Source: Fibrobacterota bacterium (GTDB lineage Bacteria > Fibrobacterota > Chitinivibrionia > Chitinivibrionales > Chitinispirillaceae). From it: a stretch of 59,592 nt of DNA. The notes below the pieces were generated by a model. It made no database searches and was not told the origin of the DNA. It was given only the letters and a program-made list of their open reading frames with translations. Each line of letters opens with the position of its first letter. The first letter of the stretch is position 1. The position numbers were made by a program, and so were the translations under genes. Of this stretch, positions 50,445 to 59,572 are shown in pieces. Location: NCBI GenBank assembly GCA_023459055.1, contig JAEWVR010000010.1, positions 1 to 59,592 on the forward strand, read 5' to 3'.

Positions 50445-52067
50445 TTAATTTTTCATTTTCTGTTCCAGATAATAATTATAATTTCCCTCATAAACATTAA
50501 TTACTCCATGATCGACCTCAAATACCCTATTGGTGATCTCCCGAAGAAAGAAACGGTCGTGGCTCACAAGCAACATTGTACCTTCATAGCGTTTTAATGT
50601 TTCCAGAAGCACTTCCCGTGATTTAATATCAAGATGGTTCGTTGGCTCATCAAGCACAAGACAATTGTACGGGATTGACAAGAGATACGACAATATAACA
50701 CGAGTTTTTTCACCACCGGATAGGAATTTAATCTTCTTAAAAACCTCATCACCCTTGAATAAAAATGCAGCAAGAAGATTTCGGATTGTCCCATCCTTTG
50801 CCTGCGGAAGCTTTGCCTGAACGATTTCGAATATCGTCTTGTCTTTGTCAAGTTCGTCAAGCGTTGACTGACCGAAATACCCGATTGTAATACTCGGTCC
50901 GATAATTGCCTCGCCCGATGATGGCGGTGTTTGACCGCAAAGTACCCTTAAAAATGTCGATTTACCGGCTCCGTTGACACCCACAACCGCAATTCTGTCC
51001 TGACGATGTACGAATGCATTGAGACCTTTAAAAACCGGCTTTTCTGAACCATCCGATTTTGTCCAGCTTTTTCCAAGCGCCTTTATCACCGCAACATCAT
51101 TTCCGCCACGCTGAATCACGGGGAGCTCAATACGGATCTCATCCTGATCGGAAATCAGCTCAACCTTTTCTATTTTATCAAGCATTTTAACCCGGGACTG
51201 CACCTGAGCAGCATGACTTGCCCGCGCTTTAAATCTGGCAATAAACTCTTCCTCTTTTTTCATCATGCTCTGCTGACGGTTAAATTCCGCTTCATTGTTG
51301 CGCATGCGGATTGCCCGTTCCTGCTCATAGAAATCGTAGTTTCCTGAGTAGGTGGTAACTTTACCATTTGCTACTTCAACAATCTTTTTAACAACACGAT
51401 TCATGAAATCGCGATCATGGGTGGTCATAAGAATAGCACCCTTGAAATTGATCAGCCAGGCCTCAAGCCACAGAATAGTCTCCATGTCAAGATAGTTGGT
51501 CGGCTCATCCATCAGGATACAATCAGGCATGACTATCAGTACCTTTGCAAGTGCGATACGCATTTTCCATCCGCTCGAAAAATCCTCAACCGGTTTTCCA
51601 TGATCTTCCGGCATGATACCAAGACCGGTTAAAATGGTCTGCGCATTATTCTCGATATCAAAACCGCCTATTTTTTCATATTCAGTCTGATCATTACCCA
51701 TTTTATCAAGAACATCCTGCATCGTATCCGGGTCAAGTTCAGGATCACACAATTTTTCTTCATAGTGTTTAAGTCGTGCAGCAAGTTCACTTACCCGTTT
51801 ATTCCCATCAATAACCTCTTCAAGTGCAGTTTTCCCTTTCATCTCACCAACGTTCTGTGAAAAGTAGGCAATACGAATATTATTCTGAATGCTCACCGCG
51901 CCCTCATCCGGACGCTCCTCACCGATGATCATTCTGAAGAACGTGGTTTTACCGGCACCATTGGGACCTACAAGCCCGACTTTTTCTCCTTCGTAAATTT
52001 GAAAACTTGCGTTTGTATAGAGCGGAGTTCCACTCATGTATTTTGTGATATTAGAAACGTTGATCAT
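50445..52067 (-). CDS. ABC-F family ATP-binding protein (Uup/EttA-like)
   Basis: The 540-residue protein has two ABC domains joined by a linker of about 80 residues and no membrane segment. Walker A motifs are GPNGAGKTTFF and GVNGAGKSTFL; signature motifs are FSSGWKMRIALAK and LSGGEKTRVILSY; Walker B sites are DCILMDEPTNYLD and NCLVLDEPTNHLD. This is an ABC-F protein, probably a ribosome-associated factor, of the YbiT/YdiF type. It may help stalled translation. Its upstream region holds a family E repeat and a long hairpin. Confidence 0.92.
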   Translation of the reverse strand: MINVSNITKYMSGTPLYTNASFQIYEGEKVGLVGPNGAGKTTFFRMIIGEERPDEGAVSIQNNIRIAYFSQNVGEMKGKTALEEVIDGNKRVSELAARLKHYEEKLCDPELDPDTMQDVLDKMGNDQTEYEKIGGFDIENNAQTILTGLGIMPEDHGKPVEDFSSGWKMRIALAKVLIVMPDCILMDEPTNYLDMETILWLEAWLINFKGAILMTTHDRDFMNRVVKKIVEVANGKVTTYSGNYDFYEQERAIRMRNNEAEFNRQQSMMKKEEEFIARFKARASHAAQVQSRVKMLDKIEKVELISDQDEIRIELPVIQRGGNDVAVIKALGKSWTKSDGSEKPVFKGLNAFVHRQDRIAVVGVNGAGKSTFLRVLCGQTPPSSGEAIIGPSITIGYFGQSTLDELDKDKTIFEIVQAKLPQAKDGTIRNLLAAFLFKGDEVFKKIKFLSGGEKTRVILSYLLSIPYNCLVLDEPTNHLDIKSREVLLETLKRYEGTMLLVSHDRFFLREITNRVFEVDHGVINVYEGNYNYYLEQKMKN

Positions 52068-52188
52068 TTGTACTCCATATTATTGTTGCTGTTTATCGTG
52101 TTGTTATTCATCGCATTAATTCAACATTTATCCATAAGCATAGATCATTAAACCGAAATTCCTTAGTAAAATCAAATGGCATTTGAAA

Positions 52189-52270
52189 CACGCCCCCTAA
52201 ATCCCCCGCAGGGGGACTTGTAAAACATTGATTTGTCGTTAAGTCTCCCTGCGGGGATTTAGGGGGCGTG
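52189..52270. repeat. CCCCCTAAATCCCCCGCAGG-type inverted repeat, family E, copy 2
   Basis: The arms CGCCCCCTAAATCCCCCGCA and GCGGGGATTTAGGGGGCGTG are separated by about 40 bases. It lies between the ABC-F gene and the hairpin at 52363. Compare the copy at 40811. Confidence 0.85.
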
Positions 52271-52362
52271 CAAAAATCGTTTTGAAAATGCATTCACCTT
52301 TGCATTACCGGGTGAACTGAGTTTTGGGCATAAAATACATAAATTTCAATGAAATGACTGTA

Positions 52363-52419
52363 AAAATGACGACGCTGCCGTCAAAAACGCTGCATTTTTG
52401 ACGGCAGCGTCGTCATTTT
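52363..52419. terminator. Very long perfect hairpin (25-bp arms, 7-base loop)
   Basis: Positions 52363-52387 are perfectly complementary to 52395-52419, with the loop CGCTGCA. The arms contain GACGACGCTGCCGTC. It lies downstream of the lipoprotein gene, so it could act as a terminator for that gene, though both stem ends are A/T-rich rather than followed by a long U-tract. A repeat or mobile-element end is another option. Confidence 0.65.
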
Positions 52420-52496
52420 GCAATTTAAATACAGTTACAAATCAACATGTTACGATTTTCTGCATTGTAATAACAAATTATAGGTGAAATTCTTGA

Positions 52497-52526
52497 TGTA
52501 GGGGCGACTCGTGAGTCAACCCTACA
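52497..52526. terminator. Short hairpin TGTAGGGGCGACTC type
   Basis: TGTAGGGGCGACTC and the near-complement GAGTCAACCCTACA are separated by two bases. It lies five bases after the lipoprotein stop codon and may end its transcript; sequences of this type are also widespread as small intergenic repeats. Confidence 0.55.
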
Positions 52527-52530
52527 ATTG

Positions 52531-53640
52531 TCATTCGAGGACAGAATTGATAACGGTACGCTTTGTTACATCATGCATGGCGATACCCGGTAAAATGTGC
52601 CAGGATCCACCGATATTATTCCTGCTTGTTGTATTTTCTATATGTATAGTGCCGGAATAATCATTAGTAACAAAAAATATTGCAGCGCCATAAGCACTTA
52701 CTTTATTGTACTCAAATTTACTCCCGTAGATAGCAAGTACCATCGTGTTTCCATCATTGTAAATCGCTCCTCCACTGCCGCCACCGGGCGTATTTTTCTT
52801 TGCAGGATTTCCACCATTACCAATTGCTTTATTATACGAAAACAGACAATTATATATTGACCATGAAACACCAATACTGCTTATTGCTCCACCATTAGCA
52901 GCAGTGTTGCCATAACCTTCAGCACCTCCGAATGTGCAATTGACAAGATACACCGGAAGATCCTGATACTGATCAAATACCCGTATCGCTCCACCTCCAA
53001 TATCGGGCCCAAGGGTTGTTGAAACATTATTAAAAAAACGGCAATTGACAGCTTTAAACCTTCCACCCCGTACCCAGATTGCCCCACCGCCATCATATTC
53101 TGTTTCACCGGATGAATTACCATCAACAAAGGTCAGATTCTGCACTGTCAACCTTGGTGTTTCCTGATCATTACAATGCGATGTCGTCCAGTGCTGATTC
53201 TTATCACAGGTATTCATATATAAAATGCGACGGGCACCACAACCGCTGAGTGTAACAAGCCCGCCGCCATCAATAACGATATCCGGACTGGAATCGTTAA
53301 ACACTTTTACTGTTTTGTCAAGCATCACTGTTACCGGTTTTCCACCTGTATTGAAGGTTATTATTCCTCCTTTAGCAACCGCCTTTACCACAGCATCAGA
53401 GGTGACACTTTCAGGTGTTCCATCCCCTATTACTTGATTCGGTTTCGAAATATCAGCAAGATCTGCCTCTATAGGAACGGGATATGAACCAACCGGATTA
53501 CCCGCTGGAGGACCAGCAAGTGGATTAGTCATTGGGTTTTGAACCGCAACAGATTTTACTCCATTATCACTCAATTCGCCACAACCTAAAAGCAGCATTA
53601 CGGAAATGAACATCATTAAAGATAACTCTTTAGCATTCAT
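52531..53640 (-). CDS. Lipoprotein with right-handed beta-helix repeats (Pmp-like)
   Basis: The 369-residue protein has a lipoprotein signal (SLMMFISVMLLLGCGEL, lipobox LLGC), a Pro-rich linker (NPMTNPLAGPPAGNPVGS), and a repeat region with GGGAIWV, FFNNVST, GGAIRVF, NTAANGGAISS, LFSYNKA, GGAIYND, FEYNKVS and GAAIFFV. The GGAI/FxxN alternation is the mark of polymorphic membrane protein-type parallel beta-helices. The role is unknown; surface binding or degradation of glycans is possible. Its start at 53640 is ATG. Confidence 0.82.
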   Translation of the reverse strand: MNAKELSLMMFISVMLLLGCGELSDNGVKSVAVQNPMTNPLAGPPAGNPVGSYPVPIEADLADISKPNQVIGDGTPESVTSDAVVKAVAKGGIITFNTGGKPVTVMLDKTVKVFNDSSPDIVIDGGGLVTLSGCGARRILYMNTCDKNQHWTTSHCNDQETPRLTVQNLTFVDGNSSGETEYDGGGAIWVRGGRFKAVNCRFFNNVSTTLGPDIGGGAIRVFDQYQDLPVYLVNCTFGGAEGYGNTAANGGAISSIGVSWSIYNCLFSYNKAIGNGGNPAKKNTPGGGSGGAIYNDGNTMVLAIYGSKFEYNKVSAYGAAIFFVTNDYSGTIHIENTTSRNNIGGSWHILPGIAMHDVTKRTVINSVLE

Positions 53641-53868
53641 CTATCTCTACCATTTTTAAGCTTCATTTTAGCGTCAGTCACACAACTTCATTCTAAAAAA
53701 TTTGAAAGTATACTTCGACAACAATGTTGTATTGTACTCAAATAGACTGTTCATATTAAGCTCGTCGAAACATTTACTGATCGACTTTTTAATATACACA
53801 GGAACACCCATACTTCAAGTATATAATTAAGCCACTAGGAATTTATAGAATGTATTGTAAGTATAATG

Positions 53869-55047
53869 TTACTTTTTTGATTTCAATCTGAATCGGCCCA
53901 TCCACCCGATAGCACATAATCCGGCAATTAGCAACGCATTAACAGGAAGACCACTATTTTGTGTTGATGGAACAAGGAAAATGTATATTGCACCAAATGC
54001 CGGGCCCACAAACAAACCGCTTCCAATCATTGCCTCATGTAAACCACCGTGTGTACCTTTTTCCTCAGATCCGTGCATCGAATAATACAGTGATGAATAA
54101 TAGATGATTCCTGTACTTACACCAAAGAGTATTTGTGCAGCAATAAGTTGTATACTATTCCCTGCAAGCAGCATACCAGTATATCCGATTACCATTGTGA
54201 CAAAAGATACTGCAAGCCATCTGAAATGGTAATGCCATCCCCGCCATTTCCAAAGAGTAAAGAACGTGATTAGCCGGGCAAACATCCAGATTGAACAGAT
54301 AATACCAGCAAGGGCTGTTGAAAATCCCCGTTTTTGCGCTATTGACGGAATAAGTGGAAGAATTGTACTGATAGCAATATATGAAAAAGGATTTGCAACC
54401 CACGCTATGTGCAGAAAACGTTTTGAGTATGATGGAGGTGCGTGATCTTTAGTAGTAACTTCAACAACTTTTTTTATTCTTATCTTTTCTTTATTCTGAG
54501 CTCTGACAGCTAGTGGCAGAATAACCCCCAATTGACATGCATGAATCAATACCGGCAGCCAGTAAATGCTTTTCATACCCAGTGTCTCGAGAAGATACCC
54601 TGTAACAAAATATGCAAACGCAGCTGTACCAGCCCATGTAACATTGTACACACCAACCATCGTTGACAATGTACAGCCATCAGATTCATCACTCACAATT
54701 GCTTCAAGTGCAGGCCAGATCATACATAGTGCAAATGTATAGACAATATATGCAAAAAGCTGCGCCGGCAATTTACTAAATGTCAAACCGAAGAGCAATG
54801 CAACAATAATACCACACATTCCAACAGCAATTGATTTGACATTGCCAAACTTCTGAGCAAATCTCCCACCCTGCCATGATCCGATTGTGTAAACAAATCC
54901 ATTTAGTGCTGCAAGAAGTAAATTTTCAAAATCACCAAAACCAAACTCGTTTTTCATATAAAAGAAGATGTAGTTTGAGTAATAAACAACGGCAAATGTA
55001 TTTATTCCCTCAACTACATAAAATAACTTTTTCGATTTTTGTATCAT
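53869..55047 (-). CDS. Major facilitator superfamily transporter
   Basis: The protein of about 392 residues has twelve hydrophobic segments and a first half with LLAALNGFVYTIGSWQGGRF followed by FGNVKSIAVG, the usual loop between helices 2 and 3 of the MFS. The substrate is unknown. A TTG 12 codons upstream keeps the frame open, but I prefer the ATG at 55047, preceded by AAGG at a long spacing; the start is uncertain. It is separated from the small membrane protein upstream and may be its own transcript. Confidence 0.8.
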   Translation of the reverse strand: MIQKSKKLFYVVEGINTFAVVYYSNYIFFYMKNEFGFGDFENLLLAALNGFVYTIGSWQGGRFAQKFGNVKSIAVGMCGIIVALLFGLTFSKLPAQLFAYIVYTFALCMIWPALEAIVSDESDGCTLSTMVGVYNVTWAGTAAFAYFVTGYLLETLGMKSIYWLPVLIHACQLGVILPLAVRAQNKEKIRIKKVVEVTTKDHAPPSYSKRFLHIAWVANPFSYIAISTILPLIPSIAQKRGFSTALAGIICSIWMFARLITFFTLWKWRGWHYHFRWLAVSFVTMVIGYTGMLLAGNSIQLIAAQILFGVSTGIIYYSSLYYSMHGSEEKGTHGGLHEAMIGSGLFVGPAFGAIYIFLVPSTQNSGLPVNALLIAGLCAIGWMGRFRLKSKK

Positions 55048-55107
55048 CTGATGAATTGCCTTACATTGACAATAGAAATTCAAGTAAACTACTTCAATTA
55101 TATTTAC

Positions 55108-55428
55108 TCAGATCTGATTATGCTGTTTTGCAAACCAGGCAAGGATTAAATACGATGCAAGTGTTATTACAACAAGCGGAACCGGTTCAAGCTTCACAAA
55201 TAGTTTAATTAGAGTTTGATAAAGATAATGTGTCAGAAATCCATATCCGGCACAACATAAAACAATGTAACTGATAAAACGGAGCACCCAATGGAACTTT
55301 GCAGTAATTTTTTTTAATAATCCGTTGATATACGGACCTGAAAGCACCAGTGTGACCGTTGTAATTCCAAACACAACTTCTGTAAGATGATTTCTGATAA
55401 CCGATACAGTCTGGTTAAAAATGTCCAT
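55108..55428 (-). CDS. Small membrane protein, DUF3392-like
   Basis: The 106-residue protein has three to four hydrophobic helices (EVVFGITTVTLVLSG, WVLRFISYIVLCCAGYGFL, PLVVITLASYLILAWFA). The pattern GPYINGLLKKI and the ending AKQHNQI recall DUF3392 proteins. The function is unknown. It lies between the transporter gene and pgpA. Confidence 0.6.
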   Translation of the reverse strand: MDIFNQTVSVIRNHLTEVVFGITTVTLVLSGPYINGLLKKITAKFHWVLRFISYIVLCCAGYGFLTHYLYQTLIKLFVKLEPVPLVVITLASYLILAWFAKQHNQI

Positions 55429-55451
55429 TATGTCACCTGTTAAAACTCAGA

Positions 55452-55973
55452 TTACAGATATCCTTTTACCCAATGATAACAGGCTATCATAACAAGAAGC
55501 GTTATATTTGCATACACACCGGCAGCAATATCATCCATGGTAATCCCGACACCATCATCCATCTCCTCCATTTTATTTACCGGAAACGGCTTGACAATAT
55601 CGTAAAAACGGAACAGTATAAATCCGGCAATAAGTGTATAGAGTGATATTGGAATCATGAAAAAGGTAATAAACTGACCCGCGACCTCATCAATAATAAC
55701 CGCGGATGGATCATCCTTGCCGAAAACATTCTTCGCATTGCTTGACAATACAATACTCACAGCTATCAGGGCAATTGCCGCTCCCCAGAACCACACAAGA
55801 TGCTGCGTATCAAAAAACACCGGATATTTTGTATGTGCATACCAGACGCCAAGGACTGTCAATGCTGATCCGATTGTACCGGATGCCGGTGGAATATACC
55901 CTATAAAAAATAAACTGGCTCCAATCTTTCTGAAAAGATTGAGCAATGAAAATGGCTTTTTATTCGTTTCCAT
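55452..55973 (-). CDS. pgpA: Phosphatidylglycerophosphatase A
   Basis: The 173-residue membrane enzyme dephosphorylates phosphatidylglycerol phosphate. It has GYIPPASGTIGSALTVLGVW near the N-terminus, the catalytic block DDPSAVIIDEVAGQFITFF and FRFYDIVKPFPVNKMEEMDD, and GVGITMDDIAAGVYANI near the end, all standard for PgpA. Its start overlaps the recR stop by 14 bases. Confidence 0.92.
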   Translation of the reverse strand: METNKKPFSLLNLFRKIGASLFFIGYIPPASGTIGSALTVLGVWYAHTKYPVFFDTQHLVWFWGAAIALIAVSIVLSSNAKNVFGKDDPSAVIIDEVAGQFITFFMIPISLYTLIAGFILFRFYDIVKPFPVNKMEEMDDGVGITMDDIAAGVYANITLLVMIACYHWVKGYL

Positions 55974-56565
55974 ACGTTATTTCAGTCCGTTCATTTAATG
56001 CCTGACTTAATGTCAACTGATCAACATATTCAAGTTCCATACCTGCGGGCATTCCGCGGGCAAGGCGTGTAATTTTTATGTCAATGTCACGAAAGATTCT
56101 CGCAATGTAGAGTGCTGTTGTTTCAGCATCAGCACTCCCGCCAAACCCGATGATTATTTCCCCGGGATTTTCCAGTATAACACGATCTTTCAGTTCTTTC
56201 AACTTCAATTTGTCGGCGGTAATCCCGTTAAGCGGAGAAAGTACCCCGCCAAGAACATGGTAAACACCACGGTATCTACCAACTTTCTCAATCGCAAAGA
56301 TATCAATTGCTTTCTCAACAACACAAATACACCGTTGATCCCTTGATGACGACTCACACACCGGGCAGATTTCTTTTTCACTGTAACTGAAACACCGTTT
56401 ACACCTTGTTAACTTTTCACGCGCACGCAATAGTGCATCAGCAAGCGAAGCAACCTCATCTTTAGGTCGCTCCATAAGGTGCACCGCAAGACGCCATGCA
56501 CTTTTTTTACCAATAGCAGGCAGCGTTGATAACGCATCAACAAGATCTTCAAGAACTTTTATCAT
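55960..56565 (-). CDS. recR: Recombination protein RecR
   Basis: The 201-residue protein has the helix-hairpin-helix start (LSTLPAIGKKSAWRLAVHLM), a zinc site CKRCFSYSEKEICPVCES, and a Toprim domain with ICVVEKAIDIFAIEKVGRYR, YHVLGGVLSPLNG and IIIGFGGSADAETTALYIAR. It acts with RecO (48114). Its start overlaps the ybaB stop by four bases. Confidence 0.95.
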   Translation of the reverse strand: MIKVLEDLVDALSTLPAIGKKSAWRLAVHLMERPKDEVASLADALLRAREKLTRCKRCFSYSEKEICPVCESSSRDQRCICVVEKAIDIFAIEKVGRYRGVYHVLGGVLSPLNGITADKLKLKELKDRVILENPGEIIIGFGGSADAETTALYIARIFRDIDIKITRLARGMPAGMELEYVDQLTLSQALNERTEITYGNE

Positions 56566-56873
56566 AGTCCCGGAATGTTAAGCCCGCCTGTTATTGAACC
56601 GAATGCAGATTCAGATGTTTCCTTGATTTTTTCAAGCGCATTTGCATGTGCAGCAATAATCAGATCCTCAAGCATCTCAACATCTTTCGGATCTACTACT
56701 TCAGGATTTATTTTAATACTGACAAGCTCATTCGATCCGGACATCATTACTTTTACCATCCCGCCACCTGCAGTACCTTCAACCTGCATGCTTTTCATTT
56801 CCTCCTGAGCTTTCATAACCTGCGCCTGCATTTTCTGCGCCTGTTTCATGATATTTTTCAGTTGCTTTGACAT
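56562..56873 (-). CDS. Nucleoid-associated protein YbaB/EbfC
   Basis: The 103-residue protein has the YbaB pattern: KNIMKQAQKMQAQVMKAQEE, a GTAGGGMVKVMMSGSNELV core, and a C-terminal helix MLEDLIIAAHANALEKIKE. It binds DNA as a dimer. It stands between dnaX and recR, the usual place. Confidence 0.94.
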   Translation of the reverse strand: MSKQLKNIMKQAQKMQAQVMKAQEEMKSMQVEGTAGGGMVKVMMSGSNELVSIKINPEVVDPKDVEMLEDLIIAAHANALEKIKETSESAFGSITGGLNIPGL

Positions 56874-56908
56874 TTAGAGAATCTCCTTTAATACTTTATC
56901 GTATGCTG

Positions 56909-58813
56909 TTAATTCAATACTTCACCATCAAATATGTCAAGAATTGTTTTAATAATCGGCTCTCTGTCCATTTCATCATTAATTGAAAGTGGCATTGCTA
57001 CCAGTTGATGCAGTAATTGACGTTCCTGGGCATCGGTTTTTGTTGTTTCAAGAGTGATATGCAATTCATACTTTGATCCTGTAAACTGATGCAGCAGGGT
57101 TTCAATTAAATCACGATTATGCTTTTTTGTTGTTTCAACGAATTGGAATCGATACGATGATGGAAACCGGACATCAAGAGATGTACCTGTTGCACCTGAT
57201 AAGTAACTCATTGCGAGAAAAGATCCGACATTGGGCCGGTCTTTCAGCATAAAATCTAAAAACGAAGTCCACAATGCGCAGGGATCCTGTATCTCTTTTA
57301 CAAGAGGAGTATCTTCAAATGTACCAGGCTCCGGTCGTGCTGCATTTTGTAATGATTGACTCGTCTGTCGTACGGGAATATTGCACTCATCATCAGAATC
57401 TTCAGAATCACTGTCATCTGTCGAATCTGCAGTGTTATCATATGCACTATTCTCATCACTTGCACACTCATGCTCAAGTTCAACAATATCGGCAGTTACA
57501 GAATGACAAGCAATCGAATCATCATTGTTTGATGTTACTTCAATGGTATTTGATTCGATCGCCGGGGTATCGGATGGGTTATCATAATTCAGTTTTTTTT
57601 TTAGATCGGTATCACTTACTGGTACCGATGCATTCTGCATTGTTGATGCTACCAGGGAGGCAATGTTTTCCGGAGGCAGGCCCCTTGATGCTAACTCAAC
57701 AAGCTGGTCAATGGAAACAGTCCGATCAAGAAAAACTAGTTTCAGTATTGTAATTTCAACATGAAACCGTGAAAACGCACTCCACTTGAGTTCATTCTCT
57801 GCTTTACGAACAATTTCACTCATTCTGAGAAGATCGCCTTCTGTAAAGCGTTCGGCAGATTTACGCAACTCAACAGCAGCTTCAGGCTCAATCTCAACAC
57901 CACGGGCTTCAATTGCGCCGGGGATTCTCGCAAAAAGTAAATTACGTATATGTTCCTGCAAACCAAGCAGAAATTCCTGAAGATCAAAACCCTGATACAG
58001 GACATCCTGAACGGCTCCCAGTGCCGGAGCGGCATTCTTTGATGCAACAGCGTCCATAACAGTATTGAATACATCAAGGCCGACAAGACCAAGTACCTTG
58101 CGGACCTCTTTTTCTGTAAGATTATCCTGACAAAAAGAGTATACCTGATCGAGAAGGCTTAAAGAATCACGCATACTGCCATCTGCTTTACGCGCAACGA
58201 GCATCAGGGCACTTTTTTCGAATTTAATTTTTTCAGTTGTACAGATGTCAATCAGATAACCAAGAATCTGTTCTGCACCGATTCGTTTGAAATCATACCG
58301 CTGACATCGTGAATGTATCGTCGCGGGAATTTTCTGAGGTTCAGTAGTAGCAAAAATAAAAATTACATTTTTAGGCGGCTCTTCAAGTGTTTTCAGCAGA
58401 GCATTAAATGCCGCTTTTGTCAGCATGTGCACTTCGTCAATAACGTAAATCCGGTATTTTCCACCCATTGATGAATACCCGATATTCTCACGAAGCTCCC
58501 GGATATCATCAACACCATTATTTGATGCTCCATCTATTTCAAGAACATCAAAACTGGCACCGCTTAAAATATTTTTACATGATGTACACTCGCCGCAGGG
58601 ATTTATCGTAGGACCTTTTTCGCAATTGAGAGCTCGAGCCATTATCCTCGCGGTTGTAGTTTTTCCAACACCACGTGTACCGGTAAAAATAAATGCATGG
58701 GCTACCCTATTTTTTTCAATAGCTTTTTTTAACGTTTCAGTGATGTGTTCCTGTCCGACTACATCATTAAACGTCTGAGGACGCCACTTTCTTGCAAATA
58801 CTACATAGCTCAT
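56909..58813 (-). CDS. dnaX: DNA polymerase III subunit gamma/tau
   Basis: The 634-residue clamp loader ATPase has VFARKWRPQTFNDVVGQEHI, Walker A GTRGVGKTTTAR near residue 45, a zinc-binding C-x8-C-x2-C-x2-C in CEKGPTINPCGECTSC, Walker B VYVIDEVHML-type sequence YRIYVIDEVHMLTKA, and the SRC motif HSRCQRYDF. Domain III follows; then comes an acidic linker (STDDSDSEDSDDECNI) and a tau-type C-terminal domain. A run of ten A at codons 404-407 is a likely slippage point. It lies between the SRP RNA gene and ybaB. Confidence 0.95.
   Translation of the reverse strand: MSYVVFARKWRPQTFNDVVGQEHITETLKKAIEKNRVAHAFIFTGTRGVGKTTTARIMARALNCEKGPTINPCGECTSCKNILSGASFDVLEIDGASNNGVDDIRELRENIGYSSMGGKYRIYVIDEVHMLTKAAFNALLKTLEEPPKNVIFIFATTEPQKIPATIHSRCQRYDFKRIGAEQILGYLIDICTTEKIKFEKSALMLVARKADGSMRDSLSLLDQVYSFCQDNLTEKEVRKVLGLVGLDVFNTVMDAVASKNAAPALGAVQDVLYQGFDLQEFLLGLQEHIRNLLFARIPGAIEARGVEIEPEAAVELRKSAERFTEGDLLRMSEIVRKAENELKWSAFSRFHVEITILKLVFLDRTVSIDQLVELASRGLPPENIASLVASTMQNASVPVSDTDLKKKLNYDNPSDTPAIESNTIEVTSNNDDSIACHSVTADIVELEHECASDENSAYDNTADSTDDSDSEDSDDECNIPVRQTSQSLQNAARPEPGTFEDTPLVKEIQDPCALWTSFLDFMLKDRPNVGSFLAMSYLSGATGTSLDVRFPSSYRFQFVETTKKHNRDLIETLLHQFTGSKYELHITLETTKTDAQERQLLHQLVAMPLSINDEMDREPIIKTILDIFDGEVLN
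57593..57602 (-). other. A10 run in dnaX, candidate slippage/frameshift site
   Basis: On the coding strand ten consecutive A follow CT, in codons for Leu404 and Lys405-407. Adding one A gives three further codons (Thr-Glu-Leu) and a TGA; losing one A gives Asn and then TGA at once. Either way a product of 407-410 residues results, close to the size of the gamma form in other bacteria. Thermus dnaX uses a comparable A9 run. Confidence 0.65.
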
Positions 58814-58866
58814 AGATAATTCTATAGAAAACAGTACTACCTGAAACTACACTGAAAAAAAATAAA

Positions 58867-58964
58867 GGGCCAAGTTTACCTGCGGCACACCAAGTATCCG
58901 CTTACCGTTGCTCCCTTCCAGGCCTGGCGGGGTTCACAGCCTTTAGTTGCGCAGGGCCTGGCCC
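58867..58964 (-). ncRNA. ffs: Signal recognition particle RNA, small bacterial type
   Basis: The transcript would begin GGGCCAGGCCCTGCG and end CTTGGCCC, so the ends pair. The inner hairpin contains GCCAGGCCTGGAAGGGAGCA with the GGAA tetraloop and the conserved asymmetric loop (AGCA opposite the 5' strand) that Ffh binds. Length is about 98 bases, typical of the 4.5S class without an Alu domain. It lies just upstream of dnaX on the same strand, an arrangement seen in several phyla. Confidence 0.92.
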
Positions 58965-59336
58965 GTATATTAGATCAGCGTAGTTATTACCTGCTGATTA
59001 CAATTTGTATCATATTACCATTCAAATATTTTTATAAAATACATTTAGCCGGTGCACATGGTGAAAAAATTGATTTGTCTATAATCCTTTTAATCGAAGG
59101 GCTGAAAAAACATTATTGTGCTTCCTGTTTTAAAAAGTACATTTTTGTTCCAGGAATAACTTTATCTATCCATTCTAAAACAACCGTTCAAACAGTTTTT
59201 GCCTGATACTATTTGCTTTTGATTTCTTTCCTTAACTAAAGACTGAATGGCATTAAATTTGCGTTAATTACTTACAGATATTTGTCGTACAAGAATAAAG
59301 ACAGTTAGACAGCTACTATTGTTTCAGGAGGGATAT
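58965..59336. other. Gene-free AT-rich stretch
   Basis: No ORF, RNA gene or repeat is visible in these 370 bases. The left part is the upstream region of the SRP RNA gene and the right part is the leader of a small plus-strand gene; I could not pick a convincing promoter for either. Confidence 0.5.
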
Positions 59337-59480
59337 ATGATTATTGCAAATCGACTTTCCAACCATTCCGGTGAAAATTCCAGCCTGGTCTCCACAGCTG
59401 AAAAACTTGGCATCCATAGTATGTATGCTGTTGATGATCTGGTGGTTGAGGAGGACAATTCCTTCCCCAAAATCTTTTAA
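59337..59480 (+). CDS. Small protein, 47 residues, unknown function
   Basis: An ATG at 59337 is preceded by AGGAGGG at the right distance, a strong ribosome binding site. The protein begins MIIANRLSNHSGENSSLVST, then AEKLGIHSMYAVDDLVVEED and ends NSFPKIF. It has no membrane helix and no motif I know. The good start signal and the lack of other function for this stretch make a real gene plausible, but it could be a leader peptide for what follows. Confidence 0.55.
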   Translation: MIIANRLSNHSGENSSLVSTAEKLGIHSMYAVDDLVVEEDNSFPKIF

Positions 59481-59572
59481 ATAAGCAGTAGCTACAAAAA
59501 AAGTTGCAAAAAGACGTGGGTTTGATATATTATGTAGATATGGTACAACATCTACTAATCAGGAGCTATTTT

